Positions 58,631-64,000 of a stretch of DNA of 64,000 nucleotides are shown here, piece after piece. The DNA is from Vanessa cardui. Taxonomy: Eukaryota > Arthropoda > Insecta > Lepidoptera > Nymphalidae. The stretch is from assembly GCF_905220365.1 (NCBI RefSeq), contig NC_061152.1, positions 5,198,248 to 5,262,247 of the forward strand, read 5' to 3'. Below the pieces are notes generated by a model, which was given only the letters and a program-made list of their open reading frames with translations, did no database searches and had not been told where the DNA came from. Made by a program: the position numbers and the translations under genes. Each line of letters starts with the position of its first letter. The stretch's first letter is position 1.

Positions 58631-58909
58631 TCATTTTTGAAGTCAAAATGTAGATTGAAAACGCAAAATTAAATATTAGTTAATTTTCTTTTTATTCTAC
58701 ATCCCTTTTACTCTCTCGTAACAAAGTATACTATGGTCATTTTCTATCTCGCTCTCTCCGAATTATATTATTTTAAATAATGTCTTCGTACAATTATTAT
58801 TTCATATGTAAATAAGTTCAATCACCTCTACAGACTATGAGCAGAAAGTCTGTCGTTATGAAGGAGAAATGGCCGAGAATGTATTAAGAGATTAATAAGA
58901 GGTATTCTT

Positions 58910-58987
58910 TTTTATGGCATTATTGGCGGATGGGCATATGATGGTATGGCCACCACCATAGACAATGATACTGTAAGAAATATTTAC
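58910..58987 (-). repeat. S2 SINE-like 3' fragment
   Basis: ttggcggatgggcatatg to gtaagaaatattta. Confidence 0.7.
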
Positions 58988-58989
58988 CA

Positions 58990-59040
58990 CTAGCGATCCT
59001 CCCGGCTTCGTAAGGGTGCAACGCTGAAATAAAACGCTAA
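58990..59040 (-). mobile_element. Helitron 3' end fragment
   Basis: CTAGcgatcctcccggctt on +, then breaks into another repeat. Confidence 0.55.
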
Positions 59041-59057
59041 AATTTTAGCAGAAAGAG

Positions 59058-59262
59058 AAACCGACTTCAATCAAAACACTAAATTTAAAGCACATAAATA
59101 TGCCCTAAAAAGGAATAGAAATAATTGCGTTTACAACATATTTTTAGAGTCCTCCTAAGTAAAATGAAATGAATAATATTAGACTACTTAAAAGTCGATT
59201 TACGATTATATAATGTAGTTTTAGTTATTGTTATATTTGGAGCCGGAACGATCGACCCTAAG
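59058..59262 (+). repeat. unclassified repeat, 5' half
   Basis: gaaaccgacttcaatcaaaa start, as in 15375 and 21042. Confidence 0.6.
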
Positions 59263-59309
59263 CCTATATTATATAAAATAACTTGTCCTAACTGACTGAT
59301 TTATCATTA

Positions 59310-59545
59310 TTTTTTATGGAATAGCTTGACGGACGAGTATATGGGCCACCTGATGGTAAGTGGTCACCATCACCCATTGACAATGACGCTGTAAGAAATA
59401 TTAACTATTCCTTACATCGTCAATGCGCCACTAACCTTGGGAACTAAGATGCTATGTCCCTTGTGCCTGTAGTTACACTAGCTCATTCACCCTTCAAACC
59501 GGAACACAACAATACTGCGTACTGTTGTTTAGTGGTAGAATATCA
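59310..59545 (-). repeat. S2 SINE-like repeat
   Basis: Reverse copy, last ~40 bases lost. Confidence 0.87.
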
Positions 59546-59829
59546 TCGCACGTTTAAGTTAAGGCCATGATATTTGGAGATGGTTGAGAAGACATGTCAG
59601 TTGAAATGTCTTTTTCTAAGGGAGTGAAATAAGGGTTGAAACTTTGTATTGAACTCCATTTTTCAAGATGGAAACATGAAGAAATATTTTTGGGATACTG
59701 ATCTATAATGAGTATCTAATAATAGTATCTAAATAAGGGTTTCTGGATGTTCTACTACCTAAGCACTGTACACAATAACGTATACCAACAAATATATCGT
59801 TATATTCTAAATTAATCAATTCTTTCAAA

Positions 59830-60035
59830 CTAATATTATAAAAATGTAAAAGTAACTCTGTTTGTCTGTCGCTCTTTCACTACCAAACCGCCGCTGAACC
59901 GAATTTTGATATGAAGCAAATTTGATCTCCAAGAAAGGACATAGACTTTTTTTGTCCAACACACAACAAATTAGCCCCTAAAACGCGAGTTAAACCGCGA
60001 GCAAAAACTAGTCTGGTAATATTAACTTTAAAACG
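59830..60035 (+). repeat. short dispersed repeat
   Basis: Forward copy of the 15880 family (gtaactctgtttgtctgtcg). Confidence 0.6.
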
Positions 60036-60184
60036 AGCAGAGTTTGGGCAACAGCTAGTGTTATATTTACATTTTATTTACATACGTGTTCAGCTAATCC
60101 GAAATAAAGTTCCTGAAACCTATAAAGTATTATTTTTGTATCCGTATCCGAATTTCGTATCCGTAACACCCCTGTTCTAAACAT

Positions 60185-60640
60185 CAACAACAGCAGCCTG
60201 TAAATTCCCCACTGCTGGGCCAGCCTCCTCTCCCGTTTGAAGAAGAGATTCGGAACATATTCCACAACGCTGTTCCAAAAATATACATGTGGCAAAATTC
60301 ATATGAAATTTAACGCATGCAGGTTTCCTCACGATGAAACTCAAACTCAATGATGATGAAAAGAAATTGATCCCGCTTTCTTTCGTCAGTTCTTCTCTGA
60401 TCCGAGGTGTTAAATTCCGAACCAGTTATTGACTATCAATAAAAAAGTGTAATCACTTCTATTTTGAATAAAGATTTTTGATTTTGACTTGATTTTGATG
60501 TTTTCCTTCACCGCCGAGCACGAGATGAATTATAAACACAAATTAAGCACATCAATAATCAGTGGTGCTTGCCTGAGTTTGAACCTGCAATATACGGTTA
60601 AGATGCGTGCGTTATACCACTGGGCCATCTCGGCTCTCAT
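60185..60640 (-). mobile_element. S1 SINE split by a LINE 3' end
   Basis: 60185-60340 and 60497-60640 join at caggtttcctcacgatg|ttttccttcaccgc. The insert 60341-60496 is a forward LINE 3' end ending gattttgacttgattttgatg, with GATG at both junctions. Confidence 0.82.
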
Positions 60641-60843
60641 CATTGGTTCTAAACATCCCGGCGTTCTATCCGAAGTCTGTTTCGTTAGTGAATCGGGAAA
60701 CGCAAAAGAATCTAAATAACAATAGTCTGACGTGTTCTATCAAAAAATTCAACAATAACATATATATGATATATTTGTGTTATAGCTGTTAATTAAACAT
60801 ATTATATGCCATCTGATTAAATATTATCTATTGTTGCGATCAC

Positions 60844-60850
60844 TATATAT
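60844..60850 (+). promoter_or_regulatory. possible TATA box of gene 4
   Basis: TATATAT lies about 50 bp before the ATG at 60901. A start site about 30 bp downstream would give a short leader of roughly 25 nt, common in small secreted insect genes. Confidence 0.35.
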
Positions 60851-60900
60851 TGGGTTAATTTTCAAATTTGATCTACAATTGTCACGTTCCACCCGTGATA

Positions 60901-61330
60901 ATGGTTTCCCTCAAGCTATTCATCGTGGTAGCCTTAGTGAGTATATTAATTTATATATTATATATGTCACCGTGATATTACAAGATTCGTTAGATAACAA
61001 TCTAACTAGACAGATTGTAATCTAACGAAATAATGTGAACTGTGAAATATGTTTGCAATTTAACTCATTTTTAGCTATATTGTAATATATCGAAAAACTG
61101 TTATATTATAATCTATCCCGCGTCAAACTGTCAACTGTAATTATATGTTACTGAGATGACCCAGTGGTTAGAACGTGAACATCTTAACCGATGATTTCGG
61201 GTTCAATATATGGCACCACTGAATATTAATGTGCTTAATTTGTGTTGAGATGATCATTTCTAATCTAAGTTAGATACACTTCAACTTAGGGGACAGTGTG
61301 AGTTTCATTAGAATCGGTCTCGTAGTTTCT

Positions 61331-61403
<73 letters not shown>

Positions 61404-63820
61404 TTTTAGTTCTCTAGCAGTTTCTAGTTTTTTTTTTTAATTTAATTATTCTTAAAATTCAATCATTATGTATGTTATTTATTAATAATGATTGTGTTTT
61501 TAAGTGATATGGTTTTGTACTATTTTTGTGACTTTGGTTTCACTAATTTTTTTTTTTTACAGGCTGCCACAGTAGCTTGCAGTCCCCACCACAGAGTAAG
61601 CCATGGCGCCCGTCATGGAAAACGAGTGGTAAGTCACATTTTACATGACAAATATACTAAGGCTAACATTTGATGTGTAGCATGACGATACATGAGTGCT
61701 TTTATGAGTGTTTTCGGTAAGGAATATTTCGATTTCGATTTTAATTAAACAATATTATCATATATGTAATTATCGTAATTAAGTTTTTATGAGTTATTCT
61801 GGAACAAGATAGAGTATCCATTATGAACTTATGATTTAGCCCGCCCGGTTTCGCACGGGTGCGATGCTGATACTAAATATACTACAGATTTAGTATCAGC
61901 ATCGCACCCGTTTTGGTTTCTCTACTATATTTTCCATGGATTGTATACAAAAACCTTCCTCTCGAATCTATCTATTAATAAAAAACAAAATCCGTTGCGT
62001 AATTTTAAAGATGTAGGCATACATAGGGAAAGACAGCGGTAAGCGACTTTGTTATACTATGTAAGACAATTTTAACTTTGCCGTTTCGTAAATTCAAATC
62101 ATTTGTAAAAAATACATTGATAAAAAAGAACATGTTATTCGATACAAGATTTTATAGATGATAAAAAAGCGTGGAGTTAATACCTGTTGACTTCCAGGCA
62201 GGATATATTAATTTAAATAATTGTATTAATTAACATGACTTTGTATTTTTTAATCTTGAAAAAAAGTATCTACTGATTTTCTTGCCGGTTCGTCTCGGAA
62301 GAATCTACTTGCCGAACCGGCGGTAGCTTCACTTAATTGTAAAATGACGATTCAAATGTGCTTGTAAAGCCTACTTGAATAAAGTTTATTTTAATTTGAT
62401 TTGATTTTATAAGGATAGTTGGTAAAGCTTTTCAATTCAAGTGCATATAAGTAATTAAGTGTAATAGTGTTGTATTATAAATAAAGATATCTATAAATCA
62501 ATAACAGTTTGTAGTACATGACATAACAGAATATACCAATTATATTTTAATTGATTGTAATTTGATCTGAAAATTGTAATGATTTATTTCACAGGGATTC
62601 ACAGTTTCAGCAGGGATTGGTGCCATTTTCAAGGGTTTGAAACGTAAGTTATTTACACATACATAATGCATTTTACAAACGGAACATAGTTCGGATAAAC
62701 CGCCCGGCTAATTATCATTTTTTATTTAGGAGACTGGTATGAAAGGCTTTACTTGTTCCTGTTACTTGGACTGTTATTATGTATAATTATTATATCGTTC
62801 ATATATAATAATTATTATCGTTCATGATATTTTCCTTGAACAAAAGGTCTTTTCTGTGCCAACCTATTAATAAATTTTGTTGTTCATTATAAATTCGTAC
62901 TGTTTTCACCTGTTACTGGTCGTCAGAAAATCTATTTATTTGGATATATTTTTGACTATCCCATAATATCTTTATTATTGTTTACATTTCGAAATGAAAA
63001 TTTCTATTTCAGAAATATTTTTCAAGATTTTATGTCTGATATATAATAATAATAGGTTTGAATTGATTTCTATGATTTTTCTTCTGGTCCAGACTATTAC
63101 TACCTAGTAAATTAAATCTAGCCAGCGCGATTCAGGAACACGAGATATTTAAAAAGCGACATCTATCAGTTTCAATTTGTAACATAAACAATTTTCGATT
63201 TTTCAAAATTGAACCTATTTATATCGAATACATAAAAAACAATGCACGTTAAATTTTTAATCTTATAAATTTTAACATATTTTAATTTATATTTCCAGCT
63301 ACACCAAAAGTATGCGACGCTCAAGCTCTAAATAGTCTTCATAAAACAAGTAAGTTGAAAACAAAAATAAACTAATAACACATGGATCTAAAGTATATAT
63401 ATACTTCAATTAAAAAAACTTGCAAACGCGATTCAGAAAGACGAAATAACCAATGGGCGCCATCTATTGATAGTTTTGCTAAATTATTAACCAAACTTTT
63501 TTTCTTTACAGGAAGACCAAGGAACTTCAATGATGTCCTGACTTTGCTCATCCATCGTAAGTTTAATTTAAATTTCTACTGATAATTAAAAAGAAATCGA
63601 TATAGTATATCTAATTGCCTATTATAACGGGCTATTTGTATGTACCCAAGTGTCATGTCGGTTCGATAAAACTTACACTCTGAACCGGTAGTATTACATT
63701 AATTATAGTGTAATCTGATTCCGTTTTGTCTAATTAAATAGATAATATTCTGATTGTTCTAATGTTTATTTACAGTCACTCAAGGAGTTGGAGGCGTCAT
63801 GGACAATCATTACGAAGGCT
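60901..63820 (+). CDS. predicted secreted peptide precursor, micro-exon gene, 3' end outside the window
   Basis: Not recognised. Six small exons: 60901-60936, 61563-61628, 62595-62643, 63299-63349, 63512-63556, 63776-63820; the last ends in phase 1 and the gene continues past 64000. The 97 residues seen start with a clear signal peptide (MVSLKLFIVVALAATVAC). Next comes a His/Arg-rich stretch ending in GKR (residues 31-33), which matches an amidation plus dibasic processing site. It is followed by a Gly-rich, cationic amphipathic segment (VGFTVSAGIGAIFKGLK, 34-50), one Cys (C56), a TRRPR basic site (67-71) and a second hydrophobic stretch. Exons of 36-66 nt separated by 160-970 nt introns are unusual. 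Acceptors and donors are all consensus and open in one frame, which makes chance unlikely. A peptide hormone, antimicrobial peptide or small secreted effector are all possible. Confidence 0.8.
60975..61145 (+). mobile_element. MITE-like repeat with AGATTGTAATCT units in gene 4 intron 1
   Basis: Second copy of 34585-34785; begins 40 bp after exon 1. Confidence 0.65.
61150..61255 (+). repeat. S1 SINE head in gene 4 intron 1
   Basis: gagatgacccagtggttaga and gggttcaatat; the rest is lost. Confidence 0.72.
61334..61397 (+). repeat. (TA)n microsatellite
   Basis: About 32 TA units after a gatat junction. Confidence 0.95.
61849..62064 (-). mobile_element. Helitron with a duplicated, inverted terminus
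   Basis: The hairpin side is followed by an inverted copy of itself (arms 61856-61878 and 61888-61910), then the normal interior to ttgttatactatgta. Confidence 0.78.
62150..62405 (+). repeat. LINE 3' end in gene 4 intron 2
   Basis: Same family as 35185-35427; ends ttgaataaagtttattttaa. Confidence 0.75.
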
Positions 63821-64000
63821 GTAAGTTTCCTCTCTTTCTAATCCTATTACCACTCTGTCTAATTTTTTGAGAGACACTTTTTTACGCAAAGATCGTTCTC
63901 CTTCCCGATCTGAAATTCTACCTGAGACAAGGTATTCGTTCCTATTAAAAAAATCACATAATTCAACACTAGAATATAGACAAAAAAAAATTTGTAGAGC

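Overview
The window is nuclear DNA of a lepidopteran insect, most likely a butterfly. It is AT-rich, genes are split by long AT-rich introns with GT..AG borders, and most of the sequence is short interspersed repeats of lepidopteran type: tRNA-derived SINEs, non-autonomous Helitrons with a TC start and a hairpin-CTAG end, hAT and TA-target MITEs, and LINE tails. No bacterial features, CRISPR arrays or functional tRNA/rRNA genes are visible. Species assignment and repeat family labels are from memory and pattern, not from a search.

Four protein-coding genes can be assembled, all on the + strand; every splice phase closes correctly. (1) 25634-38171: an eight-exon secreted S1A serine protease of the insect snake-like type, with a complete His/Asp/Ser triad, a long Cys-free N-terminal region and an Asn/Gln-rich C-terminal tail carrying a 26-residue tandem repeat. 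An acceptor just before its start codon implies an upstream leader exon; the best candidate has a textbook Inr+DPE core promoter at 5728-5762. (2) 41031-45334: a five-exon, 369-residue, very charged predicted secreted protein of unknown function. (3) 49551-54384: a five-exon, 203-residue protein without a signal peptide, unknown function. (4) 60901 to beyond 63820: six very small exons of a predicted secreted peptide precursor, cut by the window end.

Layout: 1-25.6 kb is repeat-filled sequence with only the candidate promoter/leader exon; 25.6-38.2 kb the protease gene; 38.2-41.0 kb an intergenic stretch with a TA-type MITE and an unassigned more complex block; 41.0-45.3 kb gene 2; 45.4-49.5 kb nested repeats; 49.5-54.4 kb gene 3; 54.4-60.9 kb repeats including a LINE relic broken by a SINE; 60.9-64.0 kb gene 4.

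Three of the four genes (1, 2, 4) are predicted secreted and two of these encode disordered or peptide-like products, so the locus may be a fast-evolving secretory cluster; that is inference. The repeats are informative in themselves: several nested insertions keep perfect target-site duplications, and repeat remnants lie next to many splice acceptors.
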